Positions 9,225-18,612 of a stretch of DNA of 64,000 nucleotides are shown here, one piece after another; the first letter of the stretch is position 1, and every line of letters begins with the position of its first letter. The stretch is from assembly GCA_002701395.1 (NCBI GenBank), contig NZVC01000032.1, forward strand, positions 25,947 to 89,946, in the 5' to 3' direction. Under the pieces are notes generated by a model. It worked only from the letters and a program-made list of their open reading frames with translations. It did no database searches and was not told the origin of the DNA. The position numbers were made by a program, and so were the translations under genes. This DNA comes from Maritimibacter sp. (GTDB lineage Bacteria > Pseudomonadota > Alphaproteobacteria > Rhodobacterales > Rhodobacteraceae).

Positions 9225-10517
9225 TTACTCCGCAGCAATAGTGTTGTTGGTGGTGACGTCGCGAGCCGCATCGAGAACGATGTTCAGGCCCTTGCGGAAC
9301 GTCTCCTTCGGGGTGGTCAGCGGCGCCAGCACTTTGACGACTTCGTCGTCCGGGCCGGAGGTCTCGATGATAAGACCTTTCTCGAACGCGCGACCGCAGA
9401 TTTTCGAGGCCAGCTCGCCCGAGCCGACGTCGACGCCACGCATCAGGCCGCGGCCCTTCAGCTTGCCGCCGTCGACGATCTCGGCCAGATCGGCCAGCGC
9501 CTCGGTCAGGATCTCTTCCTTCTCGGCCAGCTCTTTTTCAAAGCTATCGTCGGCCCAGAACTTCTCGATCGCCACGCGGGCGGTCACGAAGGCATGGGTG
9601 TTGCCGCGGAAGGTGCCGTTGTGCTCGGCCGGGCCCATCACGTCATGTTCGGGGCGCACAAGGACAAGGCCCAGCGGCAGGCCGAAGCCCGAGACCGACT
9701 TCGCCATCGTCACGATGTCCGGCTGGATATCCATTTTCTCGAACGAGAAGAACGTGCCGGTCCGGCCACAGCCCGCCTGAATGTCATCGACGATCAGCAG
9801 CGCGCCGTGTTCCTTGGCCAACTTGGCAACCTTCTGGACCCACTCGGTGCGGGCAGCGTTCAGACCGCCTTCGCCCTGCACGGTTTCCAGCAGGATCGCA
9901 GCCGGAGCGTCAACGCCGGACGAGGCGTCTTTCAGCACGGCTTCCAGGAACTTCGTGGTGTCGCAGTCTTCGCCCATATAGCGGTCAAAGGGCATACGCG
10001 TCACGCCGGTCAGCGCAGCGCCAGCGGCGCCGCCACGGTGATAGCCGTTGCCGGTTGCGGCAAGGGCGCCCATCGTCACGCCGTGGAAGCCGTTGGTAAA
10101 GGCGATGATGTTGGTGCGGCCAGTCACCTTGCGGGCGATCTTCATCGCCGCCTCAACGGCGTTGGCGCCTGTCGGGCCGGTGAACATCACCTTGTGGTCC
10201 ATTCCGCGCGGTTCGAGGATCTTTTCCTCGAACGTCGTCAGGAAGTCGCCCTTGGTGTCGGTGTGCAGGTCAAGACCGTGCGCGATCCCGTCGTTCGAAA
10301 TGTGATCGATCAGCGCCTGCTTCATGTCCGGGTCGTTGTGCCCGTAGTTCAGCGACGAGCAACCGGCCAGGAAGTCGATGTAGGTGTTGCCTTTGTCGTC
10401 GGTCAGCTCGGACCCGGACGCGCTGGCGAATGACGTCGGGAAGCCACGGCAGTAAGAGCGGGCTTCGCTTTCGCGACGTTCGTAGATCTCATAGTTTTTA
10501 TTCATGTCTTTCGGCAT
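9225..10517 (-). CDS. ectB: Diaminobutyrate-2-oxoglutarate transaminase
   Basis: A 430-residue class-III aminotransferase. It shows the cofactor-site features GPTGANAVEAAMKIAR, the VDDIQAGCGRTG motif holding the PLP-contacting Asp, and the Schiff-base lysine in TMAKSVSG. It converts L-aspartate-4-semialdehyde and L-glutamate to L-2,4-diaminobutyrate. AAGGAG lies 6 bp before the chosen ATG. It is the second gene of the ectoine operon, 55 bp after ectA. Confidence 0.96.
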   Translation of the reverse strand: MPKDMNKNYEIYERRESEARSYCRGFPTSFASASGSELTDDKGNTYIDFLAGCSSLNYGHNDPDMKQALIDHISNDGIAHGLDLHTDTKGDFLTTFEEKILEPRGMDHKVMFTGPTGANAVEAAMKIARKVTGRTNIIAFTNGFHGVTMGALAATGNGYHRGGAAGAALTGVTRMPFDRYMGEDCDTTKFLEAVLKDASSGVDAPAAILLETVQGEGGLNAARTEWVQKVAKLAKEHGALLIVDDIQAGCGRTGTFFSFEKMDIQPDIVTMAKSVSGFGLPLGLVLVRPEHDVMGPAEHNGTFRGNTHAFVTARVAIEKFWADDSFEKELAEKEEILTEALADLAEIVDGGKLKGRGLMRGVDVGSGELASKICGRAFEKGLIIETSGPDDEVVKVLAPLTTPKETFRKGLNIVLDAARDVTTNNTIAAE

Positions 10518-10572
10518 GTCGTGCTCCTTTCGGGAAGGAATTTCTGTGAGGGGAAACCGGGTGCGGCGGCGC

Positions 10573-11106
10573 TTATGCAGCGCGCGCCAGCGGGGCCGGT
10601 TGCGGCAGTTCGACCGTCACCATGTGCTCGGTGTCGTGCTTGCCGCCAAAATGTTCTTCGCTTTCGAAATGCGGCTCGTCCGACAGGTCGCCGCCGATAT
10701 GGCGGGCGAAGCTGCGGAAAAGACCCCACGACGCGTCGTTGTCTTCGGTGATCGTGGTCTTCAGGTGCGTGGCACCTTCACATTCGCCGCGGTTCACCAG
10801 CTCGAGCAGCATCTTGCGCCCAAGGCCAAGACCGCGCGCTTTCGGGCCGACAGCGACCTGCCAGACGAAAAGCTCTTCTTTCGCCGGGATCATGTGGCCC
10901 GAGATCCAGCCCACGATTTCGCCGTTCAGTTCCGCCACCACGCAGGTGTCGCGGAAATGGTCGGCTTGGACCAGATTGCAGTACATGGAATTTTCGTCGA
11001 GCGGTTTGCAGGCTTTCACCAGCTCCCAGATTTCGGCCCCGTCCGTCGCGTCCGGCTTGCGCAGAAGGGGCGTCCGCGATCGGGGTGTGATGGTGTCTTT
11101 CGGCAT
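10573..11106 (-). CDS. ectA: L-2,4-diaminobutyrate N-acetyltransferase
   Basis: A GNAT-fold enzyme of about 177 residues with the acetyl-CoA loop in VAVGPKARGLGLGRKML and the ectoine-type segments WELVKACKPLDENS and ITEDNDASWGLF. It transfers acetyl from acetyl-CoA to the gamma-amino group of diaminobutyrate. An ATG 21 bp upstream (11127) is also in frame; I prefer 11106 (MPKDTIT) because the best promoter would put the transcript start only a few bases before 11127. It is the first gene of the operon and divergent from ectR. Confidence 0.93.
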   Translation of the reverse strand: MPKDTITPRSRTPLLRKPDATDGAEIWELVKACKPLDENSMYCNLVQADHFRDTCVVAELNGEIVGWISGHMIPAKEELFVWQVAVGPKARGLGLGRKMLLELVNRGECEGATHLKTTITEDNDASWGLFRSFARHIGGDLSDEPHFESEEHFGGKHDTEHMVTVELPQPAPLARAA

Positions 11107-11141
11107 GGCTTTTACCGTTCCTCGCATTTCGTTCGGTAGAC

Positions 11142-11170
11142 TAAATAGATTGGACGCCGTTTGGTTTCAA
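11142..11170 (-). promoter_or_regulatory. Candidate sigma-70-type promoter of ectABC-ask
   Basis: On the minus strand TTGAAA (11170-11165) and TATTTA (11147-11142) are 17 bp apart. They lie in a strikingly AT-rich 226-bp spacer between ectA and the divergent marR gene, where an osmotically controlled, EctR-repressed promoter is expected. The rest of the spacer (AT-rich, 11171-11260) likely holds the marR promoter; no further motif could be assigned. Confidence 0.5.
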
Positions 11171-11332
11171 CGAATGAAAGAAAAATCCACGAATTTGTTG
11201 CTAAAATAGTGATATGCGGAAAAAATCTTTCACATAGCGAAGGAATTTGCCCTGAAAAGTCCCTCACCTCATGAAGGATGTGCCACCGGCGGGGTGTTGC
11301 CGATCCCTGCGGAGCGAGGATAAACCCGTCAT

Positions 11333-11839
11333 ATGGCCGAAGATGTAAGCCCCAGAACCGACCAAAGCCTGATCGCGCTTCGCAGGATTCTGCGTGCGAC
11401 AGAGCTGTACGAACGAAACCTTGCGCAGGCCGCGGGGCTGACGCCAGCACAGTTGCGGGTGCTGCAACTGGTGGCCGGCGGGAAGAACGCCGGGGTCACA
11501 CCCAAAGAGCTTGCGAACCGCATGGGCGTCAGTCAGGCGACGGTGACGGCGCTGGTCGACAAGCTGGTCGCGCGGGGCATGGTCACCCGCTACCGGTCCG
11601 AGGCGGACCGCCGCCAGACGGACGTTGTCATCACTGACGCGGGCCGCGCGGCGGTCGATACCGCGCCGGATGCTCTGCAACAGCGGTTCGTGAAATCCTT
11701 CGAGACGCTGAAGGACTGGGAGCAGGCGCTGCTGATCTCGTCGCTGGAGCGGGTCGCCTCGATGCTGAATGCCGAGGAAATGGATGCCTCTCCGGTGCTG
11801 ACCTTCGGCGAGATCAAGTCGAGCGCACCCAAGCGATAA
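11333..11839 (+). CDS. ectR: MarR-family regulator, probable EctR
   Basis: A 168-residue winged-helix protein. The recognition region is TPKELANRMGVSQATVTALVDKL (about 61-83), followed by the wing RYRSEADRRQTDVVIT. Divergent MarR genes named ectR repress ectABC in halotolerant methylotrophs and other bacteria, and the arrangement here is the same. The likely operator is in the shared AT-rich spacer. Assignment to EctR is by position and family. Confidence 0.82.
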   Translation: MAEDVSPRTDQSLIALRRILRATELYERNLAQAAGLTPAQLRVLQLVAGGKNAGVTPKELANRMGVSQATVTALVDKLVARGMVTRYRSEADRRQTDVVITDAGRAAVDTAPDALQQRFVKSFETLKDWEQALLISSLERVASMLNAEEMDASPVLTFGEIKSSAPKR

Positions 11840-11866
11840 GGGCCGCCGCAACGGCAGCGGATTTTT

Positions 11867-11886
11867 CCGCCATGCGGGCGGTTTTT
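11867..11886 (+). terminator. Terminator of ectR
   Basis: Stem CCGCC / GGCGG with a five-base loop, directly followed by TTTTT. A second GC-rich imperfect dyad precedes it at 11840-11860. Confidence 0.7.
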
Positions 11887-11933
11887 CCCGCTTGACGCCC
11901 TGCGCCGCCTCGCATACCTACGCCGGCGGTTCC

Positions 11934-12010
11934 GGCGGAGTAGCTCAGTTGGTTAGAGCAGAGGAATCATAATCCTTGTGTCGGGGGTTCAAGTCCCTCC
12001 TCCGCTACCA
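11934..12010 (+). tRNA. tRNA-Met (anticodon CAU), probably elongator
   Basis: A 77-base cloverleaf. The acceptor GGCGGAG pairs with CTCCGCT (one G-U), the D-loop contains AGCTCAGTTGGTTAGAGC, the anticodon stem GAGGA/TCCTT encloses a loop with CAT, the T-arm contains GGTTCAAGTCC, and the CCA end is encoded (12008-12010). CAU may also belong to tRNA-Ile2 (lysidine-modified); the acceptor and anticodon stems look more like elongator Met. Confidence 0.93.
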
Positions 12011-12131
12011 CCACCTTCCAGTCATGACTGACATGCACGATCGCGGCGCTTCGGCGCCGCGTCGTCGTGTGTCTTGCGGTCACGCGGCGATGCGCTGGCA
12101 TGGCGTTTGCTGTGCGGTTCCTGCACCTCAG

Positions 12132-12175
12132 TTGCGTCTGATGCAAGTAAACGTCTTATATTTGCAATTTTAGCA
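12132..12175 (+). promoter_or_regulatory. Candidate LysR operator pair before the peptide-type ABC operon
   Basis: TTGC-N6-TGCA at 12132-12145 and a near copy TTGC-N6-AGCA at 12162-12175, 30 bp apart, lie 47-90 bp before the substrate-binding protein gene. The same TTGC-N6-TGCA spacing occurs just before the LysR gene at 19529. Apart from these motifs, the interval 12011-12221 shows no gene. Confidence 0.45.
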
Positions 12176-12221
12176 TATAAACGGCGACGCTAGTATCACT
12201 GGCATCGAAAGGGAGGAAACC

Positions 12222-13751
12222 ATGAGAATGTCACGCTGGCGCAGTGTCTGCGCCGCGAGTGCCCTTGCGCTCGCCACGTCCTTCGCCCCGGCCCACGCAA
12301 GCCCCGAGGACGACACGCTTCGCGCCGCGATGGCGGAAGAGATCCTGAACCTCGACTACAACTACACCACCAAGCGCGAGTACATCATCCTTGCGCAGCT
12401 GACCGATGCGACGCTGTTCAACATCGATCCGGAAACGCAGGAGGTAAATCCCTCGATCGCGACCGGGTACGAATGGGTCGACGACATGACGCTGGACGTC
12501 ACCCTGCGCGACGACGTGACGTTCCACGACGGAAGCACCCTGACGCCGGAAGACGTCGCCTACACCTACAATTGGATCGCCAGCCCCGAAAGCGAGTCGA
12601 ACGCCACGGGTGTCGTCGAACGCTGGCTGGACAATGCAGAGGTGACCGGGCCCGATACCGTGCGCTTTCACCTCAAGTCCGTGTATCCGCTGGTGATCCG
12701 CGACATGGCCAACCGGATCATGATCCGCAAGGACGGCACCTATAACGAAGGCGGAGAGATCGACCGCGACGCGATGTCCAGCGATCTGATCGGCACCGGC
12801 CCCTACCGTGTCGTCAGCTTCGAGCCGGGCACCGAACTGGTTCTGGAAAGGTTCGACGACTACTTCGGCGAGGCGCCCGAGATCGGCAACGTCGTGGTGC
12901 GAAACATTCCCGACGTCGGCACGCAGCAGGCAGAGCTGATGTCCGGCGGCATCGACTGGATGTTCAAGGTCCCGCTGGATCTTGCCGAAAGCCTTGGCGC
13001 CACGCCGATGGCCTCGCATCTCAGCGGTCCGGACCTGCGGGTCGGCTTCCTTGTGCTGGACGCTGGCGGCTACACCGACCCGGACGGCCCGCTGACCAAT
13101 GTGCTGGTGCGCCGCGCGGTCAATCACGCACTGAACACCGAGGAGATGGCCGAATTCCTGATCGGCGGCTCGGCAGAGGCGATCCACACCGCCTGTCACC
13201 CGGCGCAGTTCGGGTGCGACCAGAACGCGGTGGCCTATCCCTACGACCCCGAGAAAGCGAAGGCGCTGCTGGCCGAGGCCGGATATCCCGATGGCTTCCC
13301 GCTTGAACTGTGGGCCTACCGCGACAAGGCGGCGGCCGAGGCGATCGCGTCGGACCTGACCAAGGTCGGCATCGACGTGACCCTGCGCTATGTGAAGCTG
13401 GAAAGCCTGAACCAAGCCCGCGCCGCACGCGAAATCCCGGCGTACTTCGGCACTTGGGGATCGGGCGGCACCGCCGACACGGCGGCCATCGCGCGCATCC
13501 ACTTCTCGGGCCAGTCCGACCGCGACATGTCGGGCGACGGTGATCTGGCCGAGCTTGTGCTGTCGGCCGAGCAGACCAGCGACCAGGAAGAGCGGAAGTC
13601 GATCTATTCCGACGCCATCGGCAAGATCGCGGACGAGGCCCTGTGGGCGCCGCTGTTCTCTTACTCGGCGAACTACCTCGTGTCGCCAGAGCTTGATTTC
13701 CCGCTGGATCCGGACGGGCTGCCCCGTCTGCAGAACGCCAGCTGGAAGTGA
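12222..13751 (+). CDS. ABC transporter substrate-binding protein, family 5 (peptide/nickel type)
   Basis: A 509-residue periplasmic protein with signal peptide (cleavage near APAHA-SPE) and the typical SBP_bac_5 pattern: ATLFNIDP near the N-terminus, VTFHDGSTLTPEDVAYTYNW, and GTGPYRVVSFEPG. Family members bind di- and oligopeptides, nickel chelates, opines or glycosides, so the ligand cannot be named. The last gene of this operon, a lyase, suggests the ligand carries a succinyl- or fumarate-forming group. GGGAGGAAACC precedes the ATG. Confidence 0.9.
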   Translation: MRMSRWRSVCAASALALATSFAPAHASPEDDTLRAAMAEEILNLDYNYTTKREYIILAQLTDATLFNIDPETQEVNPSIATGYEWVDDMTLDVTLRDDVTFHDGSTLTPEDVAYTYNWIASPESESNATGVVERWLDNAEVTGPDTVRFHLKSVYPLVIRDMANRIMIRKDGTYNEGGEIDRDAMSSDLIGTGPYRVVSFEPGTELVLERFDDYFGEAPEIGNVVVRNIPDVGTQQAELMSGGIDWMFKVPLDLAESLGATPMASHLSGPDLRVGFLVLDAGGYTDPDGPLTNVLVRRAVNHALNTEEMAEFLIGGSAEAIHTACHPAQFGCDQNAVAYPYDPEKAKALLAEAGYPDGFPLELWAYRDKAAAEAIASDLTKVGIDVTLRYVKLESLNQARAAREIPAYFGTWGSGGTADTAAIARIHFSGQSDRDMSGDGDLAELVLSAEQTSDQEERKSIYSDAIGKIADEALWAPLFSYSANYLVSPELDFPLDPDGLPRLQNASWK

Positions 13752-13759
13752 CACGTCCC

Positions 13760-13790
13760 GTGCGGGGGCCGATACTGTCGGCCTCCGCAC
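13760..13790 (+). terminator. Strong hairpin between substrate-binding protein and permease genes
   Basis: Thirteen-base arms GTGCGGGGGCCGA / TCGGCCTCCGCAC with one mismatch and a five-base loop, no T-tract. More likely an mRNA 3'-end stabiliser or partial terminator giving more binding protein than permease than a full stop. Confidence 0.6.
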
Positions 13791-13809
13791 CAGATAGGAC
13801 CCTTGCCTC

Positions 13810-14727
13810 ATGTTGCGATACATCGCCCTGCGCGGGCTGCTCGCGCTTCTTGTCGCCTTCACGGTCTCGCTTGCCGCGTTCCTGCTGCTGAACGTCGCCG
13901 CCGACCCCGCTCAAGCCATCGCCGGAGAGGACGCGACCCCCGACGTGGTCGAGGCGATCCGCGCCCGCTATGGGCTGGATCGTCCGCTGTCGGTCCGCTA
14001 CTTCGACTGGCTCGGCGGCGTCCTGCAGGGCGACTTCGGCGAAAGCTATTACTGGCACAAGCCGGTGGCCGAACTGGTCGCGGACCGCGCGGACGAAACG
14101 ATCACGCTAGCCCTGTCGGCGCTGGCCGTCACCATCCTGATAGCCATTCCGCTGGGCGCGCTGGCCGCGCTGAACCCCAACAGCTGGATCGACCGTTTCG
14201 CGCTGGGCGTCGCCGTGTCGGCGCAGGCGGTGCCGAACTTCTGGCTGGGCCTGATCATGATCATCCTGTTCGGCGTCATGGTCCCGATCTTCCCTGTGTC
14301 GGGCGATGACAGCTGGCGCCACTTCGTCCTTCCGGCCTTCGTGCTGGGCGCGTCCTCGGTCCCGGCGGTCATGCGGCTGACGCGGACCGGCCTGATCGAG
14401 GTGATGGGCGCCGACTATGTCCGCACCGCCCGGTCGAAGGGTTTTCGCGGCTGGCCGCTGCTGCGCCGCCACGCGATGCGCAATGCGCTGCTGCCGGTGA
14501 TCTCGGTCCTTGCGGTGCAGCTGGGCCAGAAATTCGGCGGCTCTGTCATCACCGAGTCGATCTTCGCCATCAACGGGCTGGGCCGGCTGGCGCTGGAATC
14601 GATCCTCGGCGCGGACATTCCGACCGTGCAGATGCTGATCTTCGTCTTCGCCATCGTCTTCGTCGCCATGAACCTTCTTGCCGACATCCTGAATGCGGCA
14701 CTGGACCCGAGGATCCGGATCGGATGA
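13810..14727 (+). CDS. Peptide-type ABC transporter permease 1 (DppB-like)
   Basis: A 305-residue inner-membrane permease with about six TM helices. It starts MLRYIALRGLLALLVAFTVSLAAFLLLNVAADP, typical of the DppB/OppB branch, and carries the EAA loop in YVRTARSKGFRG (about 198-210) that contacts the ATPase. It pairs with the DppC-type permease that overlaps its stop by 4 bp. Confidence 0.9.
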   Translation: MLRYIALRGLLALLVAFTVSLAAFLLLNVAADPAQAIAGEDATPDVVEAIRARYGLDRPLSVRYFDWLGGVLQGDFGESYYWHKPVAELVADRADETITLALSALAVTILIAIPLGALAALNPNSWIDRFALGVAVSAQAVPNFWLGLIMIILFGVMVPIFPVSGDDSWRHFVLPAFVLGASSVPAVMRLTRTGLIEVMGADYVRTARSKGFRGWPLLRRHAMRNALLPVISVLAVQLGQKFGGSVITESIFAINGLGRLALESILGADIPTVQMLIFVFAIVFVAMNLLADILNAALDPRIRIG

Positions 14728-15644
14728 CCAGTACAGACCTTAGCTTTTCCACCACGCCCGCCGATGACGAGTCACAGACCGTGCTGACGCCGGGCCAGAT
14801 CTTTCGCCAGCGGCTGTTCGGTCACACCGGCTTTCTGATCGGGGCGGGCCTGATCCTTGTGATCGTCGTGATCGCGATCTTCGCGCCGCTGATCGCGCCG
14901 CATGACCCTTATGCGCAATCGCTGTCGGCGCGGATGCTGCCGCCGGTCTGGGTCGAGGGCGGCAACTGGGACTATCTGCTGGGCACCGACCAGAACGGCC
15001 GCGATTATCTCAGCCGGCTGATCTACGGCACCCGCGTGTCGATCACCATCGGCATTGGCGCGGCCACCGTCGGCCTGCTGATCGGCGTGACGCTGGGCGT
15101 CATCGCCGGGTACTTCGGCGGCTGGGCGGACCATGCGATCAGCTTCCTGCTGACCGCGCAGCTGGCGCTTCCCGGACTGCTGCTGGCGATGGCGCTGGTG
15201 TTCATCATCGGCCCGTCGATCTGGGTGGTGATCGGCATCGTCGGGGTTCTGCACTGGACCTACTACCTGGTGGTGACCCGTGCCGCGACGCAACGCATCC
15301 GCAGTCAGGACTTTGTCGCCGCCGCCGCCGCATCGGGGGCCAGCCCGCGGCAGATCATCTGGCACGAGATCATGCCCAACCTGCTGAGCGCGATCATCGT
15401 GATTTTCACCTTCGAACTGGGCATCGCGATCCTTGCCGAAAGCTCGCTGAGCTTTCTCGGCGTGGGCATCCAGCCGCCGACCCCGTCGTGGGGCCTGATG
15501 ATCGCCGAGGGCAAGCAGGCCATGTTCTATCGGCCGTGGCTGGTGGTTCTGCCGGGCATCTGCCTGTTCCTGCTGGTCATCGGCGCCAACCTGATGGGCG
15601 ACGGCCTGCGCGACATCACTTCGCCAGAGGGGCGCAACGAATGA
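14724..15644 (+). CDS. Peptide-type ABC transporter permease 2 (DppC-like)
   Basis: A 306-residue permease with the DppC/OppC N-terminal helix, the FAPLIAPHDPYAQ segment, the LLGTDQNGRDYLSRLIYGTR block diagnostic of the family, and an EAA loop (FVAAAAASGASPRQIIWHEI, about 192-211). It forms the heterodimeric channel with the preceding permease. Both ends overlap neighbours by 4 bp. Confidence 0.9.
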   Translation: MTSTDLSFSTTPADDESQTVLTPGQIFRQRLFGHTGFLIGAGLILVIVVIAIFAPLIAPHDPYAQSLSARMLPPVWVEGGNWDYLLGTDQNGRDYLSRLIYGTRVSITIGIGAATVGLLIGVTLGVIAGYFGGWADHAISFLLTAQLALPGLLLAMALVFIIGPSIWVVIGIVGVLHWTYYLVVTRAATQRIRSQDFVAAAAASGASPRQIIWHEIMPNLLSAIIVIFTFELGIAILAESSLSFLGVGIQPPTPSWGLMIAEGKQAMFYRPWLVVLPGICLFLLVIGANLMGDGLRDITSPEGRNE

Positions 15645-17272
15645 GCCAGCTTCTGGATATCCGAAATCTCGACATCTCGCTGGCGCTGCCGGGCGGCATG
15701 TTGCACGCGGTCAAGGACATTTCGCTGTCGCTGGACCGGGGCGAGGCGCTGGGCATCGTCGGCGAAAGCGGCTCTGGCAAGTCGATGACGGCGCTGGCCC
15801 TGATGCGGCTGCTGCCCCGCAGTGCCCGGCCAAAGGCCGCGCGGCTGGCCTTCGACGGGCAGGATCTGCCCCAGCTTGACGACCGCACGTTCGCCGCGAC
15901 CATCGCGGGCCCGCGGATCGGCATGATCTTTCAGGAACCGATGACGTCGCTGAACCCGGTCTACACCATCGGGCGCCAGATGACCGAGGCCGCCGTGGCG
16001 CGCGGTCTGATGTCCGCCACGGCGGCGCGAAAAAAGGCGGTCGACCTGCTGGACCGAGTCGGCATCCCCGATCCGCAGGGCCGTATGAGCCAGTTCCCGC
16101 ACCAGATGTCCGGCGGCCAGCGGCAGCGCGTGATGATCGCGATGACGCTGATGCTGGACCCGGACCTGTTGATCGCGGACGAGCCGACGACCGCGCTGGA
16201 CGTGACGGTGCAGGCGCAAATCCTTGACCTGCTGGACGACCTGCGGCGCGAACGACAGATGGGGCTGATCCTGATCTCGCACGATCTGGCCGTGGTGGCA
16301 GAGAGGACGGACAAGGTCGCTGTGATGTACGCTGGTGAACTGGTCGAACAGGGGCCCGCCAGGCAGGTCATGTTTGCCCCGCAGCACGACTATACCCGGA
16401 TGCTGCTGGATTCGATCCCGCGTCTGGATGGCGAACCGGCGCATGTCATTTCGGCGCGCGCCTCCGACGACGAGGTGATCGTCGCCCGCGACGTGACCCG
16501 GCTGTTCACCTCGCGCAAGGGGCTGTTCGGCCCGAAGCGCGAGATCCGGGCGCTGGACGGTGTCAGCCTGTCGGTGAAGCGCGGCGAGACGATGGCCCTG
16601 ATCGGCGAAAGCGGTTCGGGCAAATCGACACTGGCGCGCATCCTTCTGGGGCTGGACCAGCCGACGTCCGGCGCGGTGTCGATGCTGGGCCGTCCGCTGG
16701 CCGACCTGCCCGCGACGGAACGGGCGCGGTTCGTGCAGCCGGTGTTTCAGGACCCCTACACCTCGCTCAACCCGCGTCGGCGGCTGTCCGAGATCATCGC
16801 GCGACCGCTGGTGCTGCGGGGCGAGGGGGACGGCACGAGCCGCATGGCGGCGGTGAAAGAGGCGATGGAACATGTCCGCCTGCCCGCACGCTTGCTGCAC
16901 GCCTATCCGTCGCAGCTGTCCGGCGGGCAACGCCAGCGCGTGGCCATCGCCCGCGCGCTTGTCACCCGGCCCGAGGCGCTGATCTGCGACGAGCCGACCT
17001 CGGCGCTGGACGTGTCGGTGCAGGCGCAGATCCTGAAGCTGCTGGAAGACCTGCGCCGCGAGATGGGGCTGACCACGTTGCTGATCACCCACGACATGGC
17101 GGTGGTGCACGAAACGGCCGACCGGGTCGCGGTCATGTATCAGGGCCGCATCGTGGAACACGGCACCGCCGCCGACGTCCTGTCGAACCCGACGAATGAC
17201 TATACCGCACGCCTGCTGGCGGCGGCGCCGCGCTTTGGCGACGGGGCGCCGGTGACAGAGGATGCCCGATGA
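15641..17272 (+). CDS. Fused dual ATP-binding protein of the peptide-type ABC importer
   Basis: 543 residues with two complete nucleotide-binding domains in one chain, equivalent to DppD plus DppF. Each half has Walker A (GESGSGKSM at about 41 and GESGSGKST at about 322), a signature LSGGQ-like motif and Walker B ([23 protein letters not shown]). The start ATG overlaps the permease stop (ATGA). It powers import through the two permeases. Fused Dpp/Opp-type ATPases are common in Rhodobacterales. Confidence 0.92.
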   Translation: MSQLLDIRNLDISLALPGGMLHAVKDISLSLDRGEALGIVGESGSGKSMTALALMRLLPRSARPKAARLAFDGQDLPQLDDRTFAATIAGPRIGMIFQEPMTSLNPVYTIGRQMTEAAVARGLMSATAARKKAVDLLDRVGIPDPQGRMSQFPHQMSGGQRQRVMIAMTLMLDPDLLIADEPTTALDVTVQAQILDLLDDLRRERQMGLILISHDLAVVAERTDKVAVMYAGELVEQGPARQVMFAPQHDYTRMLLDSIPRLDGEPAHVISARASDDEVIVARDVTRLFTSRKGLFGPKREIRALDGVSLSVKRGETMALIGESGSGKSTLARILLGLDQPTSGAVSMLGRPLADLPATERARFVQPVFQDPYTSLNPRRRLSEIIARPLVLRGEGDGTSRMAAVKEAMEHVRLPARLLHAYPSQLSGGQRQRVAIARALVTRPEALICDEPTSALDVSVQAQILKLLEDLRREMGLTTLLITHDMAVVHETADRVAVMYQGRIVEHGTAADVLSNPTNDYTARLLAAAPRFGDGAPVTEDAR

Positions 17273-18612
17273 AGCTTGGAACCCCGAACCTGACGCCCGA
17301 CACCCTGTTCGCGCGCGAAACGCTGTGGCAGTCGTGGCTGGACGTCGAGGCTGCGCTGGCCGAGGTGCAGGCCGACATGGGCATGATCCCGGACCACGCC
17401 GCCGAGGGCATCCGCGCCGCCGCGCGGCTGGACACCATCGGGATCGAGGCGTTGCAGGCCGACATCCGCGTCACCCATGCGCCGATCCTGTCGCTGACCC
17501 GGCTGCTGGGGCGCGCCGCGGGCGAGGCCGGGGCGTGGGTCCATTGGGGCGCGACGACGCAGAACGTGATCCAGACCGGGCGCATCCTGCTGATCCGCGA
17601 AGCCGACCGCGCCATCCGCAAGGCGCTTCGGTCGGTGCTGGAACAATTGGCCGACACCGCGACGACCCATGCTGAAACGCTGATGGCGGGCCGCACCAAC
17701 CGGCAACATGCGTTGCCGATCACCTATGGGTTCAAGGTCGCTGGCTGGATCGAAGAGATGACCCGCGCCATCGACCGGCTGGACCACGGCGGCCGCCGCC
17801 TGTTCGTGCTTCCGTTCGGCGGCGCGGTCGGCGCATTGCACGCCTATGGCGCCGGCGGGCAAGAGCTGAACGCGCGGCTGGCCGCGCGGTTCGGGCTGGA
17901 CAAGTTGCTGGTGCCCGGGCGCGCGATCAACGACCTGTTCGCGGACTACGTGCTGCAACTGTCGCTGCTGGCGATGACCATCGAGCGTATCGCGTCCGAG
18001 CTGTACCTGCTGATGACCGAGGAAATCGGAGAGGTGTCGGAAACACTGGACGCCGGGACGGTCGGGTCCTCGACCATGCCGCACAAGATCAATCCCAAGT
18101 ATGTCGTCCGCGTGCTGGCCGAGGCGGCCGAACTGCGCGGGCTGGCGGGCTCGGCGCTGGAAACCGGGGCCTCCAGTCACGAGGGCGACGCGGTGCGCAA
18201 CCAGTTGGTCAATGCCGTGCTGGACCGCGCGGTCCCGCTGGCGTGGACGCTGGCCGAGGGATTCGATGGCTTGCTGCGCCGGATCGCGGTCGATCCTGAC
18301 CGAATGGAACAGAACTTGCGGGCCACCGGCGGGGCCATCGCGACCGAACGGCTGATGATGATGCTTGCGCCCCGGACCGGGCGTGCGGCGGCGCACGACC
18401 TGATCCACCACGCGCTGGACCACCGTGCGGCGGGGCAGACGGTGCTGGACGCGCTGCTGTCGGATGGCGCGGTGCGCCAGCACATGACCGAACCGGACAT
18501 TCGCGACGGTCTGGACCCGGCTGGCTATTGCGGCGACAGCGCCCGCATCGCCCGCGATGCCGCCGCCCTTGCGCACAAGGTGGCCAAAAGCCTTACGGAT
18601 CAGATCAGGTAG
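17269..18612 (+). CDS. Fumarase/aspartase-superfamily lyase (adenylosuccinate lyase or CMLE-like)
   Basis: 447 residues with the three conserved superfamily regions: HWGATTQNV near 90 (substrate His/Thr), ITYGFKVAGW near 150, and the signature GSSTMPHKINPK near 264-275, whose mobile loop holds the catalytic Ser. Members cleave succinyl C-N or C-O bonds with release of fumarate, or cycloisomerise 3-carboxymuconate. As the last, translationally coupled gene of an ABC importer operon, it probably acts on the imported compound, not on purines. It may be an aminocarboxylate or N-succinyl amino acid lyase, which is only an inference. Its 3' end overlaps the convergent lysR by 13 bp. Confidence 0.8.
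   Translation: MKLGTPNLTPDTLFARETLWQSWLDVEAALAEVQADMGMIPDHAAEGIRAAARLDTIGIEALQADIRVTHAPILSLTRLLGRAAGEAGAWVHWGATTQNVIQTGRILLIREADRAIRKALRSVLEQLADTATTHAETLMAGRTNRQHALPITYGFKVAGWIEEMTRAIDRLDHGGRRLFVLPFGGAVGALHAYGAGGQELNARLAARFGLDKLLVPGRAINDLFADYVLQLSLLAMTIERIASELYLLMTEEIGEVSETLDAGTVGSSTMPHKINPKYVVRVLAEAAELRGLAGSALETGASSHEGDAVRNQLVNAVLDRAVPLAWTLAEGFDGLLRRIAVDPDRMEQNLRATGGAIATERLMMMLAPRTGRAAAHDLIHHALDHRAAGQTVLDALLSDGAVRQHMTEPDIRDGLDPAGYCGDSARIARDAAALAHKVAKSLTDQIR

Noticed and set aside
7428-10433. A 1001-codon open frame on the plus strand across the ectoine operon
   Set aside because: It is exactly antisense to ask, ectC and ectB, which are unmistakable on the minus strand. The product is rich in His, Arg, Gln and Gly as expected for the complement of GC-rich genes.
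11934-12010. tRNA-Ile2 instead of tRNA-Met
   Set aside because: The CAU anticodon alone is ambiguous, but the acceptor and anticodon stems fit elongator Met better; not fully excluded.
11976-12173. A 65-codon frame starting inside the tRNA
   Set aside because: It begins within the tRNA-Met gene and has no ribosome site or family features.
15488-15640. N-terminal extension of the fused ABC ATPase
   Set aside because: It would overlap the permease by 150 bp; the ATG at 15641 with a 4-bp overlap gives a normal ATPase start.
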